Assembly: GCF_003339505.1 (NCBI RefSeq)
Contig: NZ_QPIW01000002.1
Span: 1 to 64,000 of the forward strand
From: Runella aurantiaca
GTDB lineage: Bacteria; Bacteroidota; Bacteroidia; Cytophagales; Spirosomataceae
Reading direction: 5' to 3'
Length of the DNA stretch: 64,000 nt
Shown: in pieces, positions 32,714 to 40,835 of the stretch
How positions within the stretch are numbered: the first letter of the stretch is position 1
How the letters are laid out: each line of letters opens with the position of its first letter
The notes under the pieces: generated by a model
The model's input: the letters and a program-made list of their open reading frames with translations, nothing else
Databases searched by the model: none
What the model was told of the DNA's origin: nothing
Made by a program: the position numbers and the translations under genes

Positions 32714-33589
32714 ATGCTTGATCAATTCCTCCAACATCTCACGGTCGAAAAACGACTCAGTGTACACACCCTCACGGCGTACAAAAAAGATTTGGAGCAG
32801 TTTGCGGAGTTTTTGGATAAAACCTACAACCTCACAGAACTCAGTCAAGCCGACTTTCGCATGGTGCGCGGGTGGGCGGTGAGTTTGGTCGAGGCCGAAT
32901 TGCATCACCGCAGCGTGAACCGAAAATTGGCCACGCTGCGGTCTTTTTATGGGTATCTGCTGCGCTGCAAAGTGATTACGATGAACCCCATGCTGCGGGT
33001 TTCGGCGCTGAAGACCGATAAGCCATTGCCCCAATTTGTCGAAGAAAAAAGCCTTCTCCTCTTGTTTGAAGAGATGGAATTTGGGGCTGATTTTGAAGGC
33101 CTGCGCGACCGCTTGATTCTTGAGCTTTTGTACGGAACAGGAATGCGTTTGGCAGAATTGCTGGAGCTGAAAGATGGCGATATTAATTTTTATGACCTCA
33201 CATTAAAAGTGTTAGGAAAACGAAGCAAACAGCGCGTTATTCCCATCTATAAAAACCTTGCCGACCTTGTAAAAAGCTATCAGACGCTCAAAAATGAGCA
33301 GTTTCCTGGTACGAACGTTTTGATTCTGACCAATAAAGGCGAACCCGCCTATGCGGTGCTGATTCAGCGGATTGTCAAAAAATACCTTTCGGCGGTTACT
33401 TCTCTTCAAAAACGCAGCCCACACGTACTGCGCCATACGTTTGCTACTCATTTGCTCAACAACGGGGCTGACCTAAACTCCATCAAAGATTTACTTGGTC
33501 ACAGTAGCTTGGCCGCCACGCAGGTCTACACCCACAATTCCATCGAAAAACTAAAGAAGATTTTCAAGCAATCGCACCCGAAAGCTTAA
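32714..33589 (+). CDS. XerC/XerD-type tyrosine recombinase
   Basis: A 291-residue site-specific recombinase of housekeeping length. The N-terminal SAM-like DNA-binding domain covers 1-90, and the catalytic domain has the full set R145 (GTGMRLAELL), K169 (VLGKRSK), H237 and R240 (HVLRHTFATHLL), H263 (LGHSSLAATQVY) and nucleophile Y272 (VYTH). Xer proteins resolve chromosome dimers at dif. XerC and XerD cannot be told apart here. The open frame extends 18 codons upstream into the end of the DUF1080 gene; I use the ATG at 32714, which starts the standard MLDQFLQHL opening. Confidence 0.92.
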   Translation: MLDQFLQHLTVEKRLSVHTLTAYKKDLEQFAEFLDKTYNLTELSQADFRMVRGWAVSLVEAELHHRSVNRKLATLRSFYGYLLRCKVITMNPMLRVSALKTDKPLPQFVEEKSLLLLFEEMEFGADFEGLRDRLILELLYGTGMRLAELLELKDGDINFYDLTLKVLGKRSKQRVIPIYKNLADLVKSYQTLKNEQFPGTNVLILTNKGEPAYAVLIQRIVKKYLSAVTSLQKRSPHVLRHTFATHLLNNGADLNSIKDLLGHSSLAATQVYTHNSIEKLKKIFKQSHPKA

Positions 33590-33632
33590 TGCTTATTGAA
33601 TTAGTTTGTTATGATCTGACTGTTCACAATCT

Positions 33633-33700
33633 AACAAGCCAATACAGCTAAAAGAAAAATGGATGTGGGAAAAATTGAACAGGTCACCGATTGGCTTGTT
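33633..33700. terminator. Long-loop inverted repeat between convergent genes
   Basis: AACAAGCCAAT (33633-33643) and its perfect complement ATTGGCTTGTT (33690-33700) flank a 46-base loop. The right arm lies inside the last codons of the SdpI-like gene. Position between two converging genes suggests a bidirectional terminator, though the loop is long. Confidence 0.4.
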
Positions 33701-34334
33701 CTTCTTTATGTGCTCGATATGAATACACAAAAACCCAGATGACGGTGGCAAAAATCAGGGAAAGTGTCCAGACGATTTTCCACATTTCGGGTAGCCAAAC
33801 CACGACTAATGCCCCCACAATTCCCATCGCAAAAAACAACTTCGCGCCCATTTGGTGGGTTTTGCGCCATACCGTTTCGCTTTCTAGCGTCCACGGAGTA
33901 CGAATCCCCACTAAATAATTGGATTTGATGGTGTTGAGGTAATTGCCTATTCCAGCCAACAATAAAAAGACACCGACAAACACTAAGTTGATAAATACTT
34001 CTCCCGCCATTTGCTCCAGTGCCGAACGGATAATCAAGATATGAATAGCTCCCAAAAAGGTGAGTACCAATAAAATCAGTTTGGGATAATGCTCTGATAC
34101 GCTTGCCTGATTGAGACGCGGGTCGAGGTGAGGAACATTGCGCATGAGAAAATAGAGCCCGACAGACACAACGGTCAGGATGCCCAGCGTCCATTTAGGC
34201 CCGAAAGCATCGGGTTTTCCACTGGGGCCAAAGTGCGTAGGAACAATGTCGGGCAATTGATTCCAGACAAAAGCTAAATAAATCAGCGGCGCGATAATGG
34301 CAGCCAACATTAAGTAATTAAGGGACTTTTTCAT
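33684..34334 (-). CDS. sdpI: SdpI-family membrane protein
   Basis: A 216-residue protein with six or so hydrophobic segments. The opening LPDIVPTHFGPSGKPDAFGPKW (core LPDIVPTHFGPSGKPD) is the DUF1648 signature; the second half, NYLVGIRTPWTLESETVWRKTHQMGAKLF (core GIRTPWTLESETVWRKTH), is the SdpI domain. In Bacillus, SdpI gives immunity to the killing peptide SdpC and sequesters SdpR. No SdpC-like toxin gene is present here, so this may be an orphan signalling pair. The start at 34334 overlaps the regulator's stop by 4 bases (ATGA). Confidence 0.87.
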   Translation of the reverse strand: MKKSLNYLMLAAIIAPLIYLAFVWNQLPDIVPTHFGPSGKPDAFGPKWTLGILTVVSVGLYFLMRNVPHLDPRLNQASVSEHYPKLILLVLTFLGAIHILIIRSALEQMAGEVFINLVFVGVFLLLAGIGNYLNTIKSNYLVGIRTPWTLESETVWRKTHQMGAKLFFAMGIVGALVVVWLPEMWKIVWTLSLIFATVIWVFVYSYRAHKEEQANR

Positions 34335-34588
34335 GGTTGTTTTAGGGTAAAAATCCACTTTAGAAGTTCATCTAAAATGGTGGTATTTAGTGAGTAATAG
34401 ATAAATTGTCCTTGTTTGTCGGCAGTGACCAGCTCGGCCTGTTTCAGTAAATCTAGGTGATGAGAAATGCTGGGTTTAGTCATTTCAAACTTATCGGCAA
34501 TTTCGCCCGCAGTAAAATCTTTTTCCCGCAATATTTCGAGAATTTTTCTTCGGGTAGGGTCATTAAGGGCACGAAATAGGTTGTTCAT
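34331..34588 (-). CDS. sdpR: ArsR-family autorepressor, SdpR-like
   Basis: An 85-residue winged-helix repressor. The helix-turn-helix is FTAGEIADKFEMTKPSISHHLDLL, core IADKFEMTKPSISHHL (about 36-51), followed by the beta wing ADKQGQFIYYSL. No metal-binding cysteines are present. It is translationally coupled to the SdpI-like gene, and a perfect inverted repeat 11 bases before its start is its likely operator, so autoregulation is expected. Confidence 0.9.
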   Translation of the reverse strand: MNNLFRALNDPTRRKILEILREKDFTAGEIADKFEMTKPSISHHLDLLKQAELVTADKQGQFIYYSLNTTILDELLKWIFTLKQP

Positions 34589-34598
34589 AGAATTAAAT

Positions 34599-34618
34599 AA
34601 TTAGACAAATATCTAATT
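34599..34618. promoter_or_regulatory. Probable operator of the sdpR-sdpI pair
   Basis: AATTAGA (34599-34605) and TCTAATT (34612-34618) are perfect arms around CAAATA. The size and AT-rich arms suit an ArsR/SdpR-type dimer, and the site sits just upstream of the repressor start. Confidence 0.65.
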
Positions 34619-34771
34619 GTCTTTTGACACTTTCAAGATTTTTTGTTTAATTGGTCTAAAAGCAACGTTGAATGGCGACTTATTAACTATTTTTAACAGT
34701 ATTTCCGCACTAATCGCTCTTCAATGGCGTTATTTCGGGCAAGATTATCCACAAGATTATCTCATCTGACC

Positions 34772-36001
34772 ATGAAACGATTATACTATTTTTTTTGCCT
34801 CTTGTTGCTGCTTTCGGGAGGGGCTTTTGCGCAAAAAATCACTACCCTGAGCCCTTATGTGGAGCAACAATCTCAACCCTATGTCAATATCACAAAAGTG
34901 GAGTTGACTCAAGACTTTACTATTCTCTATTTTACCCTTGATTACAGGTCGAATCCGCGTTCGTTGGAGGATATGATTTTGGGGAGACGCAGTTCAAACG
35001 AAGAAATTGAAATTGACCCTAATTGTCGATTGTATGAGCCCGGAAATGCTGGGCGTAAGTTTAGATTTATCAAAGCAGAGGGTATTCCCGTAGCTCCCCA
35101 AAAGCGCGAAATACGACCTGGTGATATGGTTAAATTTGTTGTTTATTTTGAGCGACTAGAACCAGGCATTGAGGTGTTTGATATGTTTGAAGGACGTGAC
35201 CAAGGAACAAAAAGGTATTGGAACTATTTCAGTGTTCATGTTCGGAATCCGAAGCGGCCCTTACCCAAAAAGCAACCCGCCCCTGAACCTAAGAATCAGG
35301 AGCCGCCTGTCATCGCTGAAAAGCCCAAGGATGTTCCGCCGCCTGTTGAACCTAAAAAAGAGACTGCACCCGCGCCGCAATTAGTAACCTTGCGTGGTAC
35401 GGTGGTTGATGCAAAAACCCAAAAGCCTATTTCAGCACGAATCAGTTATGTAGTGCCAAGTGAGGGCAATGGGCTGGATTCCATGCAGTTGTCAGCGTCG
35501 TCTGGGCGATTCAGGCTTAACTTGGATGCGGGGAATAAATACGCTTACGTGGCGACGGCTAAGGGATATTTCCCGAGCAGTGGCGCGTTTGACCTGACGC
35601 AGGCCAAAGGAGGGCAAGAAATAGACAATCAAATTGTGTTGAATCCAGTAGCGATTGGGGAGGCGATTACCCTCAATAATATCTATTTTGACATTTCTAA
35701 ATTTGATTTGTTGTCGTCTTCATTTGCCGAAATGGATCGCCTAACGCAGCTCATGCGCGAAAACCCAACCATGGAAATTCGGGTGGAAGGACATACCGAC
35801 AATCTGGGTGATTTTGACAAAAATATGGAGCTTTCTCAAAACCGAGCCAATGCCGTCAAGCAATACCTCGTCAGCAAAGGGATTGACGCGGGACGTATCG
35901 AAGCCAAAGGCTTTGGACCCACGCGCCCCGTGACGAAGGGAACCTCAGAGAGCGAACGTCGTCGTAACCGACGGGTGGAGTTGGTGGTCGTAAAAATGTA
36001 A
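34772..36001 (+). CDS. OmpA-family peptidoglycan-binding outer-membrane-associated protein
   Basis: A 409-residue protein. The signal peptide is at 1-21 (GGAFAQ), the next region of about 150 residues is unassigned, then comes a linker rich in P, K and E (about 165-205), a carboxypeptidase-regulatory-like beta domain (about 208-290, TLRGTVVDAKTQKPISARI core GTVVDAKTQKPISA), and the OmpA C-terminal domain (about 300-409). The latter has EGHTDNLGDFDKNMELSQNRA-type residues (core GHTDNLGDFDKNMELS), the KGFGPTRP block and RRRNRRVELVV. It anchors the envelope to the cell wall. An earlier in-frame ATG at 34724 would place polar residues before the signal. Confidence 0.9.
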   Translation: MKRLYYFFCLLLLLSGGAFAQKITTLSPYVEQQSQPYVNITKVELTQDFTILYFTLDYRSNPRSLEDMILGRRSSNEEIEIDPNCRLYEPGNAGRKFRFIKAEGIPVAPQKREIRPGDMVKFVVYFERLEPGIEVFDMFEGRDQGTKRYWNYFSVHVRNPKRPLPKKQPAPEPKNQEPPVIAEKPKDVPPPVEPKKETAPAPQLVTLRGTVVDAKTQKPISARISYVVPSEGNGLDSMQLSASSGRFRLNLDAGNKYAYVATAKGYFPSSGAFDLTQAKGGQEIDNQIVLNPVAIGEAITLNNIYFDISKFDLLSSSFAEMDRLTQLMRENPTMEIRVEGHTDNLGDFDKNMELSQNRANAVKQYLVSKGIDAGRIEAKGFGPTRPVTKGTSESERRRNRRVELVVVKM

Positions 36002-36098
36002 AATCATTGAAAACGAATCGCTTATTATGGGGTGAAAAAAAATGAAAACGCTGTTTTTTTTGTTCCCCTGTTGATTCATTATCAATAAAATCTCAAAA

Positions 36099-36106
36099 TA
36101 CTTTTG
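36099..36106 (+). promoter_or_regulatory. Candidate -7 element before CBS-protein gene
   Basis: TACTTTTG matches TAnnTTTG, 49 bases before the ATG at 36156. A TTG lies 25 bases upstream, a little farther than usual. Confidence 0.35.
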
Positions 36107-36155
36107 GAAACTTTAAATAACTTTTCTAAGTTTTCAGAAAAATCACACATCAACC

Positions 36156-36824
36156 ATGCTGGCCGAAGAACTTATCAACCCCGCTACCCCCGTTTTACGA
36201 CCTTACGACTCGGTCGGGCAAGCGGTTGACTTAATGGACGAATATGGCATTCGGCAATTAGCGTTAGTGGAAAATGAAGTATACAAAGGGCTTTTGAGTG
36301 AGGATACACTCTTGAATTTTCCTGACGATGAAAAGCTGCTCTCTGAACTTAATTTGCCACCCAATCCTGTCCACGCCAATCTATTTCAGCACATTTATGA
36401 AGTCATAGGCATTGCCAATCAGTACCAGTTAGATACCGTTCCGGTGTTGGATGAAGATAATCTTTACGCTGGCACAATCGTCGTAACCGACATGATGGCC
36501 AAGTTTGCTGGACTGCTGGGCGCGCAGGAAGCGGGAGCGGTAGTGGTGCTTAAAATGTCTAACCGCGATTACTCCATGACCGACATTAGTCGTCTGGTGG
36601 AGTCCAATAATGTAAAAATCATCAGCAGTTATTTTTCGGGTGCCGAATATGGCGATATTGACCAAGCAACGCTCACGCTCAAACTTAACCGCACCGAAGT
36701 GTCGGCGGTGGTAGCTACCTTTGAGCGTTTCAGTTACGTAGTTGAGAATGTATATGCCAATGAGCCGCTTGAAAACCCCGATCGGCACCGTCTGGATTTA
36801 TTACTGAGGTATTTGGAAACCTAA
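36156..36824 (+). CDS. CBS-pair and ACT-like domain protein
   Basis: A 222-residue cytoplasmic protein. Two CBS motifs cover about 1-60 (AEELINPATPVLRPYDSVGQAVDLM core PVLRPYDSVGQAVDLM) and about 70-125 (QYQLDTVPVLDEDNLYAGTI core DTVPVLDEDN). The last 80 residues resemble an ACT fold (SNRDYSMTDISRLVESNNVKI core YSMTDISRLVESNNVKI). CBS pairs bind adenine nucleotides and usually regulate something else. It is followed after 61 bases by nadK, a linkage common in Bacteroidota, so nucleotide or NAD(P) status sensing is plausible but unproven. Confidence 0.83.
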   Translation: MLAEELINPATPVLRPYDSVGQAVDLMDEYGIRQLALVENEVYKGLLSEDTLLNFPDDEKLLSELNLPPNPVHANLFQHIYEVIGIANQYQLDTVPVLDEDNLYAGTIVVTDMMAKFAGLLGAQEAGAVVVLKMSNRDYSMTDISRLVESNNVKIISSYFSGAEYGDIDQATLTLKLNRTEVSAVVATFERFSYVVENVYANEPLENPDRHRLDLLLRYLET

Positions 36825-36848
36825 GCGTCGACTTAAAAAGGATTCTTA

Positions 36849-36856
36849 TACCTTTG
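36849..36856 (+). promoter_or_regulatory. Candidate -7 element before nadK
   Basis: TACCTTTG followed by C matches TAnnTTTG, 29 bases before the nadK ATG. No good -33 TTG is at the usual distance. Confidence 0.35.
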
Positions 36857-36885
36857 CGTCCAAATCTATCCCCGAAGCGATACCC

Positions 36886-37761
36886 ATGAAAATCGCCATT
36901 CACGGACGCAGTTTTACAACCGACACGCAGCCTTACGTACAGGCATTGTTTGATATTCTGAAGAGTAAGCAAATAGACTATTCTATTTCTTCTTCCTTTT
37001 ATTCTTTTTTGTTGAGTGCTGGGGTCAATCCTTACACCGAAAAGAACTACCCGCACCCGCACGGTGCTCCTGATGCTGATTTTATTTTTAGTATTGGCGG
37101 CGACGGCACCCTACTGGAATCGGTCATGCAGTCGCGTTCGCGGCAAATTCCCATTTTAGGTATCAATACGGGCCGCCTTGGTTTCTTAGCCACGGTTTCG
37201 CCGCCCATGATTAATGATTCGCTAGAGGCGCTCTTTCAAGGGAATTTTCAAACGGAAGACCGTACGTTGGTAAGTTTATTGTCTGATACAGACCTGTTTG
37301 AAGATTATAATTTTGCGCTCAACGATTTTACCATTACCAAAACGGACACCTCTTCCATGATTACGGTACACGCCTATTTGGACGGAGAGTTTTTGAATTC
37401 TTACTGGGCGGATGGTCTGATTGTTTCAACCCCAACGGGTTCTACGGGTTACTCATTGAGTTGCGGTGGTCCAGTGGTATTGCCCACAAACGATGTTTTT
37501 GTGATTACGCCCATCAGCCCACACAACCTTAATGTTCGTCCCATGATTATTCCAGACGTAAGCAAGCTAAGTTTCAGGGTCGAAAGTCGGAGTAGTAATT
37601 TTCTGGTCTCGTTAGATTCCCGCTTCAGAATTGTGGATTCAACCGTTACCTTGTTGGTTAAGAAAGAACTCTTTAAGGCGCGTTTGGTCAAATTGAGCCA
37701 AGATAATTTTGTGCAGACCTTACGGACCAAATTACATTGGGGTTTGGATGCTAGAAACTAA
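36886..37761 (+). CDS. nadK: NAD kinase
   Basis: A 291-residue kinase that phosphorylates NAD to NADP in the cytoplasm. The signature GGDGT is at 71-75, with GINTGRLGFLATV, the NDFTITK region and TPTGSTGYSLSCGGP, all standard for NadK. Length fits the family. It lies between the CBS protein and the DUF6089 barrel genes. Confidence 0.96.
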   Translation: MKIAIHGRSFTTDTQPYVQALFDILKSKQIDYSISSSFYSFLLSAGVNPYTEKNYPHPHGAPDADFIFSIGGDGTLLESVMQSRSRQIPILGINTGRLGFLATVSPPMINDSLEALFQGNFQTEDRTLVSLLSDTDLFEDYNFALNDFTITKTDTSSMITVHAYLDGEFLNSYWADGLIVSTPTGSTGYSLSCGGPVVLPTNDVFVITPISPHNLNVRPMIIPDVSKLSFRVESRSSNFLVSLDSRFRIVDSTVTLLVKKELFKARLVKLSQDNFVQTLRTKLHWGLDARN

Positions 37762-37846
37762 TTCTCGGCGCGATTTTTGTAGTGCCATTCAATAAATACA
37801 ATCATTTTTGCGTTGAATCAAAGTCACGCATAAATCAGTAAAGCGA

Positions 37847-38830
37847 ATGAAATTCAAAATACTTGTCGGCACCCTGTTGTTTACGCTACTGGTGACGTAT
37901 GCTTCGGAAGCTCAACGCCGTAAAACTCCTTTTGAGCAGTATTCAACCGTGAGTTTTGGCTTAGGGACATCTTCCTATTTAGGAGAACTAGCCCCCCTTC
38001 GTACCCCAGTAAGGTCGGTATTCAGGATGATGCGTTGGAATGTGAATGCGGGGTACACCCGAAACTTTACCCCCCATTTGGCGGCACGTCTGGGTTTTAC
38101 GTGGGCACGGCTCGCGGGTGATGATGAATATTATAACCGTGGTGCGGGTGGAAATCCTTTTCCTAGCTTTTATGTACGAAATCTTCATTTTCGTAACGAT
38201 ATTAAGGAGTTCAGTGTAGTCGGAATCTATAAACTGCGGGGTGATGGCCGAAGCCCTAACCGTAGAGTAGCATTTAGTCCTTATCTTTTTGCAGGTATTG
38301 CAGTTTTGGCCCATAACCCCAAAGCCAAGACCCCGCAAGCACCCGGATATGACAATAATTGGGTAGCGCTTCAGCCACTTGGCACCGAAGGGCAAGGCCA
38401 GCCGGGCTATGCTAAGCCTTACTCATTGGTTACGTATTCAATTCCCTTCGGAATGGGTTTTACTTGGCGGGTAAACAACCAATGGAACGTTGGAATTGAA
38501 GGAGGGATACGTATTTCAGGCTCGGACCACTTGGATGATGCGGGTGGACTTTTTCCTGACCCCGCAGTGTTGAAAAATGATTTGGCCCGCGCGATGTCTA
38601 ACCGTACCAATGAACCCATCGCGGCTCGTACTGGAAGAGATCGTACCGATATTGTCAGACAAATTGTGTATCCAAATGAGCCCTCTATTGATCCGTTTGC
38701 CACAAGTCCTTTATCGGGTTGGGCACAGGGGGATTTTCGAGGAGGCGGACGCGGTGACAACTACTTATTGACCAACATTACGGTAAGTTATGTATTGCCA
38801 TCCAAAATTAAGTGTCCTCCTATTCGTTAA
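37847..38830 (+). CDS. DUF6089-type outer-membrane beta-barrel protein
   Basis: A 327-residue protein with a signal peptide at 1-22 (ASEAQ) and then alternating beta strands: STVSFGLGTSSYLGELAP, NVNAGYTRNFTPHLAARLGF core YTRNFTPHLAARLGF, FSPYLFAGIAVL and a last strand NITVSYVLPSKIKCPP. The strand order matches DUF6089 proteins that lie next to nadK in many Cytophagales. Function is unknown; probably an outer-membrane protein linked to envelope assembly. The following gene is a shorter relative. Confidence 0.8.
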   Translation: MKFKILVGTLLFTLLVTYASEAQRRKTPFEQYSTVSFGLGTSSYLGELAPLRTPVRSVFRMMRWNVNAGYTRNFTPHLAARLGFTWARLAGDDEYYNRGAGGNPFPSFYVRNLHFRNDIKEFSVVGIYKLRGDGRSPNRRVAFSPYLFAGIAVLAHNPKAKTPQAPGYDNNWVALQPLGTEGQGQPGYAKPYSLVTYSIPFGMGFTWRVNNQWNVGIEGGIRISGSDHLDDAGGLFPDPAVLKNDLARAMSNRTNEPIAARTGRDRTDIVRQIVYPNEPSIDPFATSPLSGWAQGDFRGGGRGDNYLLTNITVSYVLPSKIKCPPIR

Positions 38831-38862
38831 TACTTGAGAGATTTAACGTTAAGAAATCGATT

Positions 38863-39555
38863 GTGAGCAACAAAAACTCTTATCTTTTAATTGGCTTCCT
38901 TGTGGGAGCCTTTTGTTTACAGGTCAATGCCCAACGCATCAATATCGGAGCTGGGTTGGGAGGATTAAATTACAAGGGTGACTTGTCGCCTGCCTTTAAT
39001 CCTCGCAATTATCTTCCCGCAGGCCATGCCTTGTTTCGCTATAATCTCAGTCCTTCGGTTTCGCTCCGGGCGGGTGGTATGTTTGGTTTGGTAGGGGCAA
39101 AAGACAGCCGTTCTTCCGACCCGCTCAACCAAGCCCGCAATGCGTCTTTTAGGTCTTCGATTTTGGAAGGAAGTCTAATTACCGAATACAATTTTTTGAA
39201 TTATTCACAAAAACGAAAAGCGAAGAACTGGACGCCGTATCTTTTTGGAGGATTAGGGTTTTATAAGTTTAATCCGCGTAACAAAACAGCGGATTACAAA
39301 ACTACCCAAATGAATATTCCCTTTGGCGCTGGCGTAAAATGGGAGTTTAAGCGCCCTTGGAGCCTTGAGTTTGAATTTGGTACGCGTAAGTTATTCACCG
39401 ATTATCTGGATGATTTGGGAGATAATGTCCCCATCACTCAAAAGATTCAACTGGGCAATCCTACCACCAAGGATATGTATTATTACACCTCAATCACGCT
39501 CAGTTACACCTTTTATTCAATTATTTGTCCGCCGGGTTTTTCTACGGATTATTAA
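38863..39555 (+). CDS. Second DUF6089-type outer-membrane beta-barrel protein
   Basis: A 230-residue relative of the preceding protein: RINIGAGLGGLNYKGDLSPA, YNLSPSVSLRAGGMFG, TPYLFGGLGFYKFNPRNK and the final YYYTSITLSYTFYSIICPPG. The shared ending (ICPP / KCPP) supports a tandem duplication. The start is uncertain: GTG at 38863 opens a good signal peptide (to VNAQ). A GTG at 38812, overlapping the previous gene by 19 bases, is the alternative. Confidence 0.75.
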   Translation: MSNKNSYLLIGFLVGAFCLQVNAQRINIGAGLGGLNYKGDLSPAFNPRNYLPAGHALFRYNLSPSVSLRAGGMFGLVGAKDSRSSDPLNQARNASFRSSILEGSLITEYNFLNYSQKRKAKNWTPYLFGGLGFYKFNPRNKTADYKTTQMNIPFGAGVKWEFKRPWSLEFEFGTRKLFTDYLDDLGDNVPITQKIQLGNPTTKDMYYYTSITLSYTFYSIICPPGFSTDY

Positions 39556-39622
39556 ACAAACTTGGGTGATGGTACCCGTTTGACGTGTATATTTACCGAT
39601 ATAAACATTTGTATTCGGGACT

Positions 39623-40633
39623 ATGCAACTCTTTTTCCATCGCTTTGATTTACGCCTTCGTCATACATTTACTATCGCGCACGATTCGCGGGATGTTCAG
39701 CCAACGCTCGTGGTAGAACTACGCGACGGCACACTAAGTGGATTTGGTGAAGCGACTTCTAATAAATACTACGGCATTACGATTGAAGGCATGGTGGAAG
39801 CGCTGGAAAATATTCGCGAAGGCATCGAAAGCTACGACCTCCAATCGCCAGAATCTTTCTGGACATTTGTTCATCCTTTACTCTCCAATAATCCCTTTGC
39901 CCAATGTGCATTGGACGAGGCCGCTAATGATCTTTGGGCCAAAAAACGTCATCAAAAGTTGTACGAAGCATGGGGGCTTTCTGCCGAGAATATCCCGATG
40001 ACCAACTACACCATCGGCATTGATACGGTGGAAAAAATGGTCGCTAAAATGAAAGAATTGCCTTGGCCGATTTATAAAATCAAGCTTGGCACTGATGACG
40101 ATTTAGTCATCATTAAAGAGCTTAGAAAACACACCAATGCTATTTTTCGCGTAGACGCCAACTGCGCATGGACGGCCAATCAAGCGATTCGGTACAGCTA
40201 TGAATTGAAAGCCCTGGGCGTTGAATTCATAGAACAACCCCTCAAAGCAGACGATTGGGAAGGCATGAAGCGCGTTTTTGACCAAAGTGCCCTTCCCTGC
40301 ATTGCCGACGAAAGTTGCATTATAGAGGCAGATGTGGCTAAATGTCACGGGTATTTTCACGGTGTGAATGTCAAACTCACCAAATGCGGTGGCCTCACGC
40401 CCGCCCGTAGAATGATTGCCGAAGCAAAAGCTTTGGGAATGAAAACCATGGTGGGATGCATGAACGAAACGAGCGTAGGGATTTCTGCCATTGCCCATCT
40501 ACTACCGTTACTAGACTACGTTGACATGGACGGCACTTTGCTCATTTCCAACGACCCCGCCTCTGGCGTAACTTTCGATTATGGAAGAGTGATTTTTGCC
40601 CCTGAAAACGGGACTGGAGCGGCGCTCCTTTAA
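39623..40633 (+). CDS. ycjG: L-Ala-D/L-Glu (dipeptide) epimerase, enolase superfamily
   Basis: A 336-residue enzyme that interconverts L-Ala-D-Glu and L-Ala-L-Glu, letting the cell recycle peptidoglycan peptides. The active-site set of the muconate-lactonizing subgroup is complete: K152 and K154 (KIK), metal ligands D178, E204 and D229, and K251. The N-terminal capping domain contains the substrate loop FGEATSNKYYG. The assignment among related dipeptide epimerases rests on overall likeness. Confidence 0.87.
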   Translation: MQLFFHRFDLRLRHTFTIAHDSRDVQPTLVVELRDGTLSGFGEATSNKYYGITIEGMVEALENIREGIESYDLQSPESFWTFVHPLLSNNPFAQCALDEAANDLWAKKRHQKLYEAWGLSAENIPMTNYTIGIDTVEKMVAKMKELPWPIYKIKLGTDDDLVIIKELRKHTNAIFRVDANCAWTANQAIRYSYELKALGVEFIEQPLKADDWEGMKRVFDQSALPCIADESCIIEADVAKCHGYFHGVNVKLTKCGGLTPARRMIAEAKALGMKTMVGCMNETSVGISAIAHLLPLLDYVDMDGTLLISNDPASGVTFDYGRVIFAPENGTGAALL

Positions 40634-40835
40634 AATCCACGGTTTGTTATTGCTTTCTAAAACAACTGCTTAGTACATTTTGTGATTAAATCAGTACTCT
40701 TCCTAAAGAAGTGTATATCTCCCCTCATTTGTAATTATTTTGGCAAAATCGTCGCTTATTTTTAAAAAAAATGAGTAATGAAGGCTTTTAATTATCTTAC
40801 TGTTATTAAGGAAAAAATACGCATAACGCTGTCTT
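40634..40835. other. Upstream region of the oxidoreductase gene
   Basis: 202 bases between the epimerase and the Gfo/Idh/MocA gene. A 60-codon frame at 40778-40960 overlaps the oxidoreductase start and is not convincing. It presumably holds the promoter of the oxidoreductase operon; no clear -7 element or palindrome was found. Confidence 0.5.

Noticed and set aside
32714-33589. Tyrosine recombinase as the integrase of a mobile island
   Set aside because: Length and motifs fit housekeeping XerC/D and there are no tRNA, direct repeats or other mobile genes next to it.
39563-39584. Weak GGGT/ACCC hairpin after the second DUF6089 gene
   Set aside because: The stem is only four pairs plus a bulge, and there is no T-run.
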